A stretch of 64,000 bases of DNA from Picocystis sp. L7 (GCA_020975725.1 QXJR01000030.1:1-64000); one strand, 5' to 3'; positions 38,510 to 51,176 are shown, numbered from the stretch's first letter. Notes: generated from the sequence alone by a model not told the origin. Numbers and translations: made by a program.

Positions 38510-40784
38510 GCGTCCCACAGCACCGGTGCCAGCGTCCAACTGAATCCAGGACAGACCCTTCTCGAGGACCCAGGGGGGATGCGATTTCACCTGAAAAGGG
38601 ATGGGGAAAGGGTACCCCTTTTGGATGAAAGGATGGAGAAGGGGAGCAGATGGAGGGAAGACAGGGGTTCTCCTCCTCCATCCGAGACTGTGCAAGGACA
38701 CCGAGGTTGGGAGGACAGGGCGTGGGGCAGACCATCGAAAAAAGGACGAAATAGAAGGAACCTGCAAACGTGGTGACGGATGTTGCCAAAAGAGACGAAG
38801 GGAATCTAGGCCTCCTTTGGATAGGCGCATGTCACCATCCACAATTCACAAGCATGAACAGCGTGGGGTCCCGACAAACCCAGCTGGCCTACTCTGCGCA
38901 AAAAGTCACCAGATAGCACGAGGTGCCAACTCCCATACTAGCAACAGGACACCCGAAAAAATGGTTGCCAAGGGGCATGGGTCTCGCCGCGCAGGTCCAC
39001 CCTCAAGGGGGCACAGACCAGCAAACATCGCTGCCCCCCATCGTGCCAAGCACAGTCTTCTACAGCAGCACGAGTCAACTTACAGAGAGGGAACAGCGAT
39101 GAAGCAGCTCCGAACCGCATGCTTCAAAGGGGAAGCTGACGCACCTGTCCCCTGACTTTTTCTGAGAGTCGCTCGTATCAATAGTGTGCCTTCTGCTGTC
39201 GTCAATTCCACCTCGATTCCATGGCCACCCCTGCCTCGTGCCGTGGATGAAAATGCACACGCCTGCTGCAGAAGACTGGTGCCATCAACTCCCCGACATG
39301 CAGGGGATGTGTTGTACCCATGCGATTGGACCTAAGACGGTGGAGGGATTCACAACCGCAATGCAGAACATACCTGGTAGGTATCGGAGCTGCTGAGGGA
39401 GATTGACCACTACTTTACTGTGTCCAACACCGTCCGAGAGGCTGCAGGATACAGTTCAAGTGCAAAACGACTCAGCAGTACTGGCCCGTTACACGCGACA
39501 GGTTGTTGATGTTGTCATGGTAGCCGTAGACACGCGTCTATGCTATGCCAAACGTTCACCACCTGGAATGCAAAGTCTCGGACCACATGTCTTCGCAAAG
39601 CCCTTACTCTTTGCGCTTTCTTCAAAATGAAAAGATCTACAGCCCCGTCTTACTCCCAGTCCTTGTAGCTTTCTGAGGATCTTCTCCCCCTGGATGCATC
39701 GCTTTTGCAATACTTGGTGGAAGGATCAACTTTCGTGTAGTTGCTGTGATACTTACTTCGCAAACGATTGAGCATGTGCCTTCCCAGGATCTCGTTGCTT
39801 CCGCAGGACTGATCTCACCGTCCAAGAACACCTTCCGGTGGGAGTGGTCTTTCTGTCTCGTAGACAGCTCCAAGTCCGAGCTGTTGGTCCTTCCCAGGTT
39901 TCCACACCATCCTCCGCTGCATGTATCCGTGGATCCACCCCTGTTCTCGTACGGACTGGGCATCACTTGCGGTTCTCTTGGAGGAGGCCGTTGCGTTCAA
40001 ACCTTTCAATGGAGCATTCGGCAGTACGGATGTTTGTTCCGATTGGTGAACCACGTCATCCCATCCCAGAAGGTCGACCCACCATCGACACAACACAACT
40101 CCCTGGGATCGTGGAGTGGATGAGGAACGTCCCCATCCTCGACGGCAGATGCACTTCGATCGAGATCCAGTGCATGCCATTTCCTTCTTTGGATTCGTCC
40201 GAGGACCGATGCCTGCATACAACCCATTCCGAGAGGTGTCCCCCGCCCCGGGGGAGGAGATCCACTCCACCCCACCCCGATCCATCCCCCACATCCGAAA
40301 CGGGGGAGAGAGTGCTGTTGTGTGGGGCTCCCCGGACACCACCACTCGTTGTACCTTCCGATACTGCCGCCGAGAAGTCGTCCGCAGAAACGCATCGCGA
40401 ACGAACGCAGCCATGCGCGAGGGGTACTTAAGGCGCAGTTCACCTCGAAGGAGATCAGAACTCCACGCGCGCCTCCTCCTCCGCTCCCCATTTGCAAGTC
40501 ATCTGCATTCTTTCCCTTCTTTCCAAGGTGAGCCATCCTGCAACAATCCAGGCCGAAGACCATCAGGACGCCCATGGGATGGCACGTGCGACAGCCGAAG
40601 GACCAGCCCTTTGTTGGAATGACTCGCATGCGTTGCATGCTGTTGTCGTGAAGGGTGCGATCGTTGAATCGAGACTGACGATCGCTTGGTGTGCCACGAA
40701 TGACCTCGATCTGCTGCGTGCATGAACACTTCCATCTGGATCCATCAATACTATGAACGATAGCGAGCAACGAATCCAAGCATC
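38510..40784. other. 2.3 kb without a recognised gene
   Basis: Several short frames exist on both strands, none with motifs I know. On the minus strand near 39640-40450 some segments have protein-like composition (for example GWIHGYMQRRMVWKPGKDQQ, ending 39815), so an intron-containing gene could be hidden here. I could not build a convincing model. Confidence 0.4.
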
Positions 40785-41168
40785 ATGAAGCTTGTGTACT
40801 TCCTTGCCGTCCTACTTGGATTGATCCTCAGCTTCTCGCCTGAGGCCTGGTGCGATCAGAGTGGTGCTGAAGGCGACGATGAGTTCATGTACTTGTGGGA
40901 CAAGTGGCATTCTAACAACGATAAAACCTGTGAGATGTCTCCGATGAAGACGATTCCATCTGGCAAGAACGAGAGGATGAGCATGAAGTGCAATCTCAAT
41001 GGTCCGAATGCAATGAAGCCCTCCGACTACGATTGCTGGTCCAACAAGGCTTCCAACCTGAAGATCGAGAAAAGGATGAACAATGACAAGTGCATCTGCA
41101 TCTTCCGCAATAATGGGAACACTCCCATTCGCAGGGCAAAGATGGAAATATGCGCCAAGGAGGAGTAA
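40785..41168 (+). CDS. Small secreted cysteine-containing protein, unknown
   Basis: 127 residues from the ATG at 40785. A clear signal peptide (MKLVYFLAVLLGLILSFSPEAWC) precedes a hydrophilic, Lys/Asn/Met-rich mature part with about six Cys, including a C-I-C pair near residue 99 and a Cys five residues from the end. No family recognised. Composition (CNLNGPNAMKPSDYDCW, KIEKRMNNDKCICIF) suggests a small disulfide-bonded domain in the secretory pathway or outside the cell. It stands alone between two gene-poor stretches. The coding call rests on the signal peptide and regular codon use, not on homology. Confidence 0.6.
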   Translation: MKLVYFLAVLLGLILSFSPEAWCDQSGAEGDDEFMYLWDKWHSNNDKTCEMSPMKTIPSGKNERMSMKCNLNGPNAMKPSDYDCWSNKASNLKIEKRMNNDKCICIFRNNGNTPIRRAKMEICAKEE

Positions 41169-41586
41169 AAAACGTGTCAAAGGCCAAACGGGCGGCAGTG
41201 GATGGTGCAGCAGAGATGTTGGTTGTGGTTCGCTCGTGCTCGCGGTTTCGGTGCTCGTCGCCGTGGCGACGCTGTCTGGTGTGACTGGCTTCTGATGGTT
41301 GGATCCGATTCTCGTGCTCGCTGTGCTCATCCCATCTGCTTGCGTCTCTGGCAACCATCCACCGGGCTGCTGTTTGGCATTGGATCAAGCCCCATCCATG
41401 TAAGCGATATCTACCTATGCATGACCAGATCATTCCTCTCTGTTCCTTCCCTCCCACCATGCTTGGGTTCCTTCACCTTTTCGGGTCGAACAAAGGGACC
41501 GATGGTCCCTTTCGAACCCGTCTTTAAACGGGTTCAGACCGGACCTCGATCGGGTTCGAACCTCCCCTTTCGAAACACGGTCGACG
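41169..41586. promoter_or_regulatory. Upstream region of the mL45 gene with TTCGAA words
   Basis: The last 80 bp before the ATG carry three TTCGAA-centred words: CCCTTTCGAA at 41508, GGGTTCGAACC near 41553 and CCCCTTTCGAAA near 41564. They form overlapping palindromes with the TTTAAACGGGTT segment. Related words occur upstream of other genes in this window. Confidence 0.5.
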
Positions 41587-42417
41587 ATGGCGCGTCGCGC
41601 GTGGTTGCGCGTCGCACTTCGCGTCGCAGGATCTCCTGGCGTTCGAGAAGCGATGGGTTCGGATCTGGGAGCCATCCGACACGAGTGGCAGAGGATGGAG
41701 AGGCGTTCCATGGCACGTGCAGGATCGTTCGTGCCGAAAGGGTACACCGTTCCTCCGGAGAAGCGAGCTGCGGCGGAACAGAGACAGCTCAAAGTGTACA
41801 TGAACAGTCCCGGACTGCTGGCCGAACCGTACCGCGGAGATCCTCCGAAGCTGAGCCTGCTGTCCCTCCTGACCGTGGATGGAATCCGGGAGCGATGGAG
41901 GCGACTGGTGGGACGTGCCAAGTCGGTGTACACGCTGGCCAAGTGCAGGAAGGACATCGAAGGATTCGATCTACGACGTTTCAAGGAGGAGGTGGGAGAC
42001 CTCCACGAGAAGATATGCACGTTGCACGCCAAAGGAGACATGACGGAGCTGCGGAAGTACACGACGCCCGCCACCTTGGCGGCCATCAAGCGGGAGATCA
42101 AGGCCAGGGAAGCAGCCCATTGGGATCGCATCGAATGGACGGTCCGTCAACCGTTGAAGCTGGTCCAAGTCCTGCAGGGAAGGCTGGTGGGATTGGATCC
42201 CAAAGATTCCAGCCAAGCCTTTGCGCAGCTGACCCTGCGATTGCACAGCGATCAGAAGTTTCTGGTGCACGACAAGAAAGGGAACTGGAAGGCAGGGAGC
42301 CCGGACAGCGACATCTTCGTGGAGGAATATTGGGTACTGGAACGGAAGCTGGGCGATCCTCGCGATCGGTGGAAGCTGGCTGGTCGCATCCATCCTCATC
42401 AAGGAAGGGGGAGCTGA
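41587..42417 (+). CDS. Mitochondrial ribosomal protein mL45 / Tim44-like domain protein
   Basis: 276 residues. The first 15 (MARRAWLRVALRVAG) are an arginine-rich amphipathic presequence fitting mitochondria. Residues about 55-85 (YTVPPEKRAAAEQRQLKVYMNSPG) and the C-terminal 160 residues (ELRKYTTPATLAAIKREIKAR; IRLHSDQKF-like strand; FVEEYWVLERKLGDPRDRWKLAGRI) follow the Tim44-like fold of mL45/Mba1, which anchors the mitoribosome at the inner membrane near the insertion machinery. In place of the usual phrase for the start of the fold, the protein shows LHEKICTLHAKGDMTELRK. mL45 rather than Tim44 is chosen because of the short N-terminal region and lack of an ATPase-binding coiled coil. Converges with the KAR gene, 228 bp apart. 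Confidence 0.7.
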   Translation: MARRAWLRVALRVAGSPGVREAMGSDLGAIRHEWQRMERRSMARAGSFVPKGYTVPPEKRAAAEQRQLKVYMNSPGLLAEPYRGDPPKLSLLSLLTVDGIRERWRRLVGRAKSVYTLAKCRKDIEGFDLRRFKEEVGDLHEKICTLHAKGDMTELRKYTTPATLAAIKREIKAREAAHWDRIEWTVRQPLKLVQVLQGRLVGLDPKDSSQAFAQLTLRLHSDQKFLVHDKKGNWKAGSPDSDIFVEEYWVLERKLGDPRDRWKLAGRIHPHQGRGS

Positions 42418-42645
42418 GCACGGACATCGTCCGACGAAATGGGTGCGGAAATCGACTCGTGGTGCGCACGCCTCCTTCCTCGCTTGCTCGTGGAGGAGCG
42501 GATGAAAGGGCCGGTGACGCGGGTGATTCACGCGCGGGTCCTTCCCGACGAGCGGATGGGATCGACGAAGCATGGAAAGGACCTTTCCATGTTGGTGGAC
42601 TTGCATCGACCCTTCGCACGTCCGATCGGTAGGGACCCGTTTTCT

Positions 42646-45334
<2,689 letters not shown>

Positions 45335-45787
45335 CGCGTAGATCCAGTGGGTAGGGTCGCGGATGGGTGGGATGCATCCAGATCCCTTATGTGCGGGTGG
45401 GTTTGGGATCGACAAGGGCAGGTGCATCTTCCACGCCCGTCCTTTCCTCCACCACCTCGCATCCCGTTGAATAAATCAAGCCTCCGATCCGCGCATCATC
45501 CATCCATCCATCCATCCATCCATCCATCCTCTCGTACTGTTTGGCTTGGGTTGGTGGTGGGTGGCACCCGCACCCACCCTCCCGACCCCACCCCACGACG
45601 AGGGGATCCTTTTTCCCCTTGGGTGTCCTGGGGCACCCATCTCCCCCTTCACCTCCATTCCTTCCCACGAAAGGGGATCTTTTTCCCCTTCGGATTCGAG
45701 ACGTGGCGGTGGGCATCGCGTTCACGAAGGTCTCAGCTTCGCACGTAGGGTTTGGTGGCTTGGCTTTGCACCTCCTTGCGCCACGAT
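45335..45787. other. Intergenic with CATC microsatellite
   Basis: Holds a candidate poly(A) signal for the Msp1 gene, about nine CATC units around 45497-45530, and the AMPK-beta leader with GGGGATCYTTTTTCCCCTT words at 45602 and 45673. Confidence 0.6.
45470..45475 (+). terminator. Candidate polyadenylation signal
   Basis: AATAAA 136 bp after the Msp1/ATAD1 stop. Confidence 0.4.
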
Positions 45788-46829
45788 ATGGGCAACGCAT
45801 CGACACGTCCTTCGCGAAACGCGACGCAGGCGGATTCCATGGAAGGCGAGACCCCACCCGAGAGCCCAGGATTGGGCTCACCGCTCACGTACACGCCACA
45901 AGTGCCGATGGAACCGCTGCCTGGACCAGGACAGGAAGGATTCTCGCTGGGATCGCCGCCTCCCAGCGCTCCGCAAGCAGCTGGTGGACTCACGGAGTTC
46001 CATGGCGTCGCAGGATGGGCGTCGCCGCCCACCCTCATCCCCACCGTGCTGCAATGTGCGTGAAACGCGAGGACGTGGAAGCCAAGGGAACACGAAACCA
46101 CATGATGAAGACCAAGGGCGAAGGACGCCGACTGACCGCGATGGCCTCGGCTCGATGCGCACGAAACCCTCGCACCCATCCTCCCTGCGCCTACGGATCG
46201 AAACAGGGTGCCATGGCGGCGAATCGGTGGGAGTGGAAGGATCCTGGGACAACTGGACGACCAGACAACCGTTGCACAAATCAGGAAGAGACTTCAGCGT
46301 GGTCAAGCTGCTTCCACCGGGGGTGTACCAGTACAAGTTCATCGTGGACGGACAATGGCAGTACGCAGTGGATCAACCGGCCATGTACGACGAGATCGGT
46401 AACGTCAACAACGTGCTCGAAGTGCAAGAATACGTGGCGGAGAACTTGGATGGAATTCAAGGCTTCCAACCTCCAGAATCCCCGGCGTCCAGCTACGTGC
46501 AACCGCCCGTGGTCTCGGAGGACTTTGCCAAGGAGCCTTCCTACATGCCACCCCACCTGCAGCTCACGCTACTCAACGTGCCACCATCCTTGGACACCCC
46601 TTCGTCACTCCCGCGTCCTCAACACGTGATCCTGAACCACGTGTACTTGGAGAAGAGCAGGGCGGTCTGGGGAGCCACGGTCTTGGGGACCACGCACCGA
46701 TACCGTTCCAAGTACATCACGTGCATCATGTACAAACCAAAGATCGCCAAGCCGAACGATCCGGCCGAGGCCGAGGGCGTCCAGGGCATGGATATGGGGA
46801 GCGGGCACAGGATGGACACGACCTCTTGA
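45788..46829 (+). CDS. AMPK/SnRK1 beta subunit
   Basis: Spliced model: exon 1 45788-46055, intron 46056-46206 (GTGCGT...ACAG, 151 bp), exon 2 46207-46829; 296 residues. Exon 1 starts MGNAS, the N-myristoylation signal typical of AMPK beta, with SPLTYTPQVPMEPLPG as in plant beta subunits. The splice falls inside a Trp codon and yields PTVLQW-CHGGESVGVEGSWDNWT, the start of the CBM48 glycogen-binding module (VKLLPPGVYQYKFIVDGQW). The C-terminal ASC domain contains PPHLQLTLLN, LPRPQHVILNHVYLEKS and THRYRSKYITCIMYKP, which binds the kinase alpha and gamma subunits. The beta subunit scaffolds the energy-sensing kinase and places it on membranes or starch. Neither exon alone gives a full subunit. 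Confidence 0.93.
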
Positions 46830-47205
46830 TCTTGGATCGTGGCGGGGACGGGTCGGGGATGGCTCGTGGTTGCTTTTCTAGCCTGCTCGAATGGAGGGAT
46901 TGGCAAAGAGGTGCTTGGGACGGCACTATTCTTTTTTCGGGCCCGCTGATGGGTTGGGTCGGTCAAGTGCGCGTGGAAGGTTCGTTCGTCTGCGTTTCGC
47001 TCGATTGGTGGGATGCAGCTTGTTCTTCCGTGTCGTTCTGACGAGCCACTGCCTTTGGGACAGGTCCACGTTTGTTTGCACGCGTTTGCACCTCCATCCC
47101 ACCATGATCTCACCGGATGGCTTGGCCTGGTCCTTTCCATCCGCGTGGTTTCTGTCCAGGCAAGGCTTGGTTCTTTCTTTCATCTCGAATTGGTTCGACG
47201 TTGCG

Positions 47206-47211
47206 AATAAA
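47206..47211 (+). terminator. Candidate polyadenylation signal
   Basis: AATAAA in GCGAATAAACACG, 376 bp after the AMPK-beta stop. Distance is long, so this is tentative. Confidence 0.3.
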
Positions 47212-47389
47212 CACGTTCACGCGTTGGATCACCCCTGCATGTTCACGTGTGTGTCGATTCCCATGGATCTCCCTCCACCATTCCATCCTCACCTCGGATA
47301 GGGGAAGGGGCGGTGTGGCTGCATGGCTTCCCTTCCTGCCCCACCCCCACGTGCCACGTGTCTCCTTCCGAGACCGAGAGACCGACCGA

Positions 47390-47645
47390 TACACAGGGAC
47401 AGGGAGGAACACAGAGGGAGACACAGGGGGACAGGGAGGGGGACAGGGAGGGAGACACAGAGGGAGGGGGACAGGCAGGGAGAGAGGGAGACAGGGAGGG
47501 AGACACAGAGGGAGGGGGACAGGCAGGGAGGGAGACAGGGAGGGGGACAGGGAGACACAGAGGGAGAGGGAGACAGGGACAGGGAGGGAGACACAGAGAG
47601 AGACACAGAGGGAGAGGGGGAGACAGGGAGGGGGACAGGAACGTG
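47390..47645. repeat. Purine minisatellite (GGGACAGGGAGGGAGACACAGA-like)
   Basis: Irregular tandem units of GGGACAGG, GAGGGAGA and CACAGAGG over about 250 bp. Dense G3 runs on the plus strand could form G-quadruplexes or triplex DNA. It lies about 100-350 bp upstream of the LHC-like gene. Reading frames through it on both strands are artefacts. Confidence 0.85.
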
Positions 47646-47738
47646 GGGTGGAGAGCGTCCTTCCCACCTCCCGAAGGGGAGGAGGGGAAGGGGAAGTCGA
47701 GTGGTGCAGAGACCGATCGACGTGGACGAAGGACGACG

Positions 47739-48230
47739 ATGAAGCACGCATGGACGAGCACGATCCAGGTCGGAACGGGAGGGAACAAGGCGAAAGGGAC
47801 GCACGGGAGAGACAAGACGTGGAAGGTGCAGGCCACGAGGCGCACCCTGCCCGTGCTGGTGTCGAGGACCGCCAGAGCCACCGCAGACACCCGAGCCTTC
47901 GAAGTGCTCGCAGGAAGGAGCGCCATGGTGGGATGCGTCGTGGCTGGACTGCTCGAAACCGCAGATGCCATGAAAGGGAGAGAACACGAGTTCGTAAATG
48001 CAGCCTACAAAGCCAGCCAACCCTTCGAAACCTACGGTGCCAGTGCCGTCGTGCTGCTCTGCCTCGGTGCCTGCGTCGCAGGAGGTGGATTGGCCGCACT
48101 CTTCGCCAAGCATAGGAACGCCACCATGCAAGTGGAAGGTGAGACGCCGTCCCCACAAGACATCGCCGAAGCCGCCACCAAAGCCATCGAAGCACTGGCG
48201 ACCAAGAGAAAGGCCAAGAACCACGCCTGA
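47739..48230 (+). CDS. LHC-like protein with one chlorophyll-binding motif (ELIP/SEP/HLIP type)
   Basis: 163 residues from the ATG at 47739. The first 50 are basic, Ser/Thr-rich and plastid-transit-like, with VQATRRTLP as a probable processing area. Helix 1 (FEVLAGRSAMVGCVVAGLLETA) contains the LHC signature E-x3-GR-x-AM-x-G, in which Glu and Arg coordinate chlorophyll. A second hydrophobic segment (ASAVVLLCLGACVAGGGLAALFA) lacks it. A charged tail ends TKRKAKNHA. Two helices with one motif fit stress-enhanced or one-helix relatives, proteins that bind chlorophyll or carotenoid and dissipate energy or assist assembly. The subfamily cannot be fixed by eye. The start could be moved by an undetected 5' exon. 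Confidence 0.8.
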   Translation: MKHAWTSTIQVGTGGNKAKGTHGRDKTWKVQATRRTLPVLVSRTARATADTRAFEVLAGRSAMVGCVVAGLLETADAMKGREHEFVNAAYKASQPFETYGASAVVLLCLGACVAGGGLAALFAKHRNATMQVEGETPSPQDIAEAATKAIEALATKRKAKNHA

Positions 48231-48859
48231 GACGAATGGAAACGAACACGAACGGGTTCCCGAAACAAAACGTGTGCAGATGCCGGAAAAGAAGACACGA
48301 GAGAAGCATGGGCAGGAGTGCTCGTCCTGCATCTGCCCCATGAGAGGGAAACGGAAGGAAGGCGTCGAACTGGAGAGAAGGGCGCCTGGATCCCCGTTGG
48401 ATCCAGGCGTATGGACGGAACCGACCCTGTCATAGGAGCAACAAGCTTAGCACGTCTTCGAGCGCAGGGGGTGCCGAAGACCTGTACATAACAGACTTGG
48501 TCAATTGAGGCACATCAGGTGTTGGGTAGGAAGTGGAAACACGTGTGCACTGTATCTAAGTAGAGTAAGACTTTAACCTCGGGCAACCGGTGTTGCATGT
48601 TGTTGCCTCGGTGCAGCCGGTAGCGTTCCAGCGGCCAACAACAGACCATCACCCGCTGGCTTGCCCATGCGATGAATATACGTATGCATTTTGATCCAAA
48701 CACAATCGACTCCTTTACACACAATCCCATCCAATAGATGCTCACCACGCATTCAAAAAAAAAATCGTTTGCCACCATGGAGTGGCTTATCAAGTATCGG
48801 GCGCACAGTGGACGCCTACCACAACCCAGATCCTATTCAGTAAAAAAACGTACCCTGAC
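48231..48859. other. Intergenic, convergent genes
   Basis: Between the 3' ends of the LHC-like gene (plus) and the MATE gene (minus). Nothing recognised apart from an inverted repeat GGCGCCTGGATCC...GGATCCAGGCG at 48383-48410. Confidence 0.5.
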
Positions 48860-50449
48860 CTATGCTTCAAAGTTCGGCACCACGTGCTTGACGAGCCCGC
48901 CCGGCTCACTGTCGCTGGAGAACATCAGGCCGCCAAGAGGGTGCCGATTCCAATTCCTAACAATGTATATCACGTGCAGTCCCAACCGCATCGCGAAGAA
49001 GGCTACCATAACCCACCAAACCTGACTCAAACTACTTGTTCCCTTCAACATCATCCCCGTGCCGATCAACGACAAAAGCCCGATCCTCGGCAGGACATGG
49101 TACATGCTGTACCCAATGCTGACCCCATCGCAGATCATCACCACGGCGATGGTCACCAAGCAAGGCATCGCCGGGACCAACACGGTGCTGATCTCCGAGA
49201 TCACCAGCCGATCGCTGGTGAATAGGCCCACTCCCAACGTCAGCACGCCGACGAAAACCAAGGTCAAGAGGACGCCGAGAACCACGGCCACTTTCACCAG
49301 GATCCACGACAGGGTAGACACCTTCCTGGGAGACGTCTTGTCCCTGGCAATCAACGATTGGGCCGCCAACGAGAGCGGTTCAGGAAAGTAGGAAAGGAAC
49401 CAGAACACCTGCATGATGACTTGATGTGCCGCGGTGGTGATGGTTCCCATGGAGGTGGCCCTGTAGGTGATCAACGAGAACGCGCACATCTGCAAGACCG
49501 TGCGGACCACGAGGGTGCTGGACACCATCACGAAGGGACGCAAGGAAGGAAGGGTGGGCATTCCGAACCACCGTATACCCACGCAATCCTCGTTTTCCTT
49601 TCCCGCCCGGTACAGCACACGAAGGAAGATGATGGCTCCCAAGTACTGGGCGACCAGCGTGGCCCAGGCGGCGCCGGCGATCCCCCACCTCAGGCTGAGG
49701 GTGAGGTAGATGTCTCCCACCAGGTTGAAGATTCCCGCCACGGAAAAGACTTTGAGCGGCGTGGCGGAGTCTTGCTGTCCGAGGCTGGCTCCTTGCAGCA
49801 CGCACATGATCATGACGGCGGGGGATGCCAATGCACGGATCCTCAAGTATTCCATGGCCGGTTCCATGTATTCGTTTCCTGCGCCCATGAGCATGAGGAT
49901 TTCTTTCCCGTAGATCTGCAAGGCCGCGCAGCATGCGACGCCGGACGCCACGGCGAAGATGAGGGCGTAGGAGAGCATCCTTTCGGAGACGCATTTTCTC
50001 CTCCTTTTCTCTTCTTGGTTGTCTCCTGCTCCCGAGATGGAGTTGTTGGCCACGATGTTGGTCATGGTGACGCCGAGGAAGGCGAAGACTTGGAAGATGA
50101 AGGTGAACACGGCGGTGTTGGGTCCCAAGGCTGCGAGATGGAGGGAGGAGACTTGTCCCACGCACGCGGTGTCCACCACGCTCATGAGGGGATCGGCGAT
50201 GACGGCACCGACGGCGGGCACGGCCAGTCTCAGCACGTCTTGCAGCGCGCTTTCGGCGTGTTTTCTTTGCACCACGCTTTCGTCCATGGATGCAACGGCT
50301 TTGGTCTTCCCTGCTTCTTCGTTTCTCTTGTGGTACCTTTTGGTTTCGTTCCCTTTCTTCTTCTTCTTCTTCCTCCTTTCTCCTTTCCTTGCGTTTCTGG
50401 GCCCTTCCGCGATGGCGCGGCACCTCACGCGCACGAGGCCTCCATGCAT
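48860..50449 (-). CDS. MATE-family transporter, DinF/EDS5-like, probably plastid
   Basis: 529 residues from the first ATG at 50449. The first 70 are strongly basic (ERRKKKKKK) and plastid-leader-like. Twelve hydrophobic segments follow in two six-helix halves: half 1 opens VLRLAVPAVGAVIADPLMSVVDTACVG, half 2 opens PFVMVSSTLVVRTVLQMCAFSLITY. QGASLGQQDSATPL and AAHQVIMQVFWFLSYFPEPLSLAAQSL are MATE hallmarks; the latter wording is close to plant EDS5 and DTX46-type plastid carriers. The family exports organic solutes against H+ or Na+ gradients; EDS5 exports isochorismate for salicylate synthesis. Substrate here unknown. Long frames on the opposite strand (for example 49358-51373) are shadows. 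Confidence 0.9.
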   Translation of the reverse strand: MHGGLVRVRCRAIAEGPRNARKGERRKKKKKKGNETKRYHKRNEEAGKTKAVASMDESVVQRKHAESALQDVLRLAVPAVGAVIADPLMSVVDTACVGQVSSLHLAALGPNTAVFTFIFQVFAFLGVTMTNIVANNSISGAGDNQEEKRRRKCVSERMLSYALIFAVASGVACCAALQIYGKEILMLMGAGNEYMEPAMEYLRIRALASPAVMIMCVLQGASLGQQDSATPLKVFSVAGIFNLVGDIYLTLSLRWGIAGAAWATLVAQYLGAIIFLRVLYRAGKENEDCVGIRWFGMPTLPSLRPFVMVSSTLVVRTVLQMCAFSLITYRATSMGTITTAAHQVIMQVFWFLSYFPEPLSLAAQSLIARDKTSPRKVSTLSWILVKVAVVLGVLLTLVFVGVLTLGVGLFTSDRLVISEISTVLVPAMPCLVTIAVVMICDGVSIGYSMYHVLPRIGLLSLIGTGMMLKGTSSLSQVWWVMVAFFAMRLGLHVIYIVRNWNRHPLGGLMFSSDSEPGGLVKHVVPNFEA

Positions 50450-50589
50450 GCGCCTTTCCTTGTTCGTTTCCGATCCCACCCTTCTCTTTTCCCTTGGCGT
50501 TCTTGCACGTGTTCGTCTGGGTCCTTGGCGGATCCTCAGGACACACCTCGTCCACGATCCAACCGCCAAAACAACACCCTTGCACCACG

Positions 50590-51045
50590 TCCTCCCTCAT
50601 TCCCTCTCCCTCTCTCCTTCTCTCTCCCTCTCTACTCCCTCTCATCTCTCCTCTACTCCCTCTCTCATTCCCTCTCAGCCTCTCCTCTACTCCCTCTCCC
50701 TCTCTCCCTCTCTCATTCCCTCCCACCCTCTCCCTCTCTACTCCCTCTCTCCCTCTCTCCTTCTCTACTCCCTCTCTCCCTCTCTCCTTCTCTACTCCCT
50801 CTCTCCCTCTCTCATCTCTCCTCTACTCCCTCTCTACTCCCTCTCTACTCCCTCTCTACTCCCTCTCTACTCCCTCTCTACTCCCTCTCTCCCTCTCTCA
50901 TCTCTCCTCTACTCCCTCTCCCTCTCTCCCTCTCTACTCCCTCTCTCCTCTCTCATCTCTCCTCTACTCCCTCTCCCTCTCTCCCTCTCTACTCCCTCTC
51001 TACTCCCTCTCTACTCCCTCTCTCCCTCTCAGACTCCCTCTCATC
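50590..51045. repeat. CT-rich minisatellite (CTCCCTCTCT / CTCTACTCC units)
   Basis: About 450 bp of pyrimidine units on the plus strand, mixing CTCCCTCTCT, CTACTCCCTCT and CATCTCTCCT in higher-order blocks (for example 50817-50905 and 50906-51010). It lies 140-600 bp upstream of the MATE start and, being homopurine-homopyrimidine, could form triplex DNA. Confidence 0.9.
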
Positions 51046-51162
51046 GCCTGTGGCACCCCCTTCCCCTGGACTGCTGCAGCTCCCACTGCCCCTCCAATTC
51101 CAGGGACCTGGAGGTCCGTGGGTTCCCATCGGAGGTGTCCGATCCAACCACGGGTCTGGATC

Positions 51163-51176
51163 CCTTTCGAAAGGGG
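51163..51176. promoter_or_regulatory. CCCTTTCGAAAGGG palindrome
   Basis: Perfect 14-bp palindrome; an identical one lies at 56310-56323 and half-forms lie near 41508, 41565 and 43702. All are in intergenic DNA. Possible binding site for a dimeric factor; function inferred only. Confidence 0.45.

Larger units (their letters stand above)
46830..47738. other. Intergenic region with GA-rich minisatellite
   Basis: Left part is the AMPK-beta 3' flank with AATAAA at 47206. 47390-47645 is a purine minisatellite. The right 90 bp lead to the LHC-like start. No gene recognised. Confidence 0.55.

Noticed and set aside
41508-41580. tRNA-like GGTTCGAACC box upstream of mL45
   Set aside because: No matching A box, acceptor stem or anticodon arm around it; better explained as TTCGAA palindromes.
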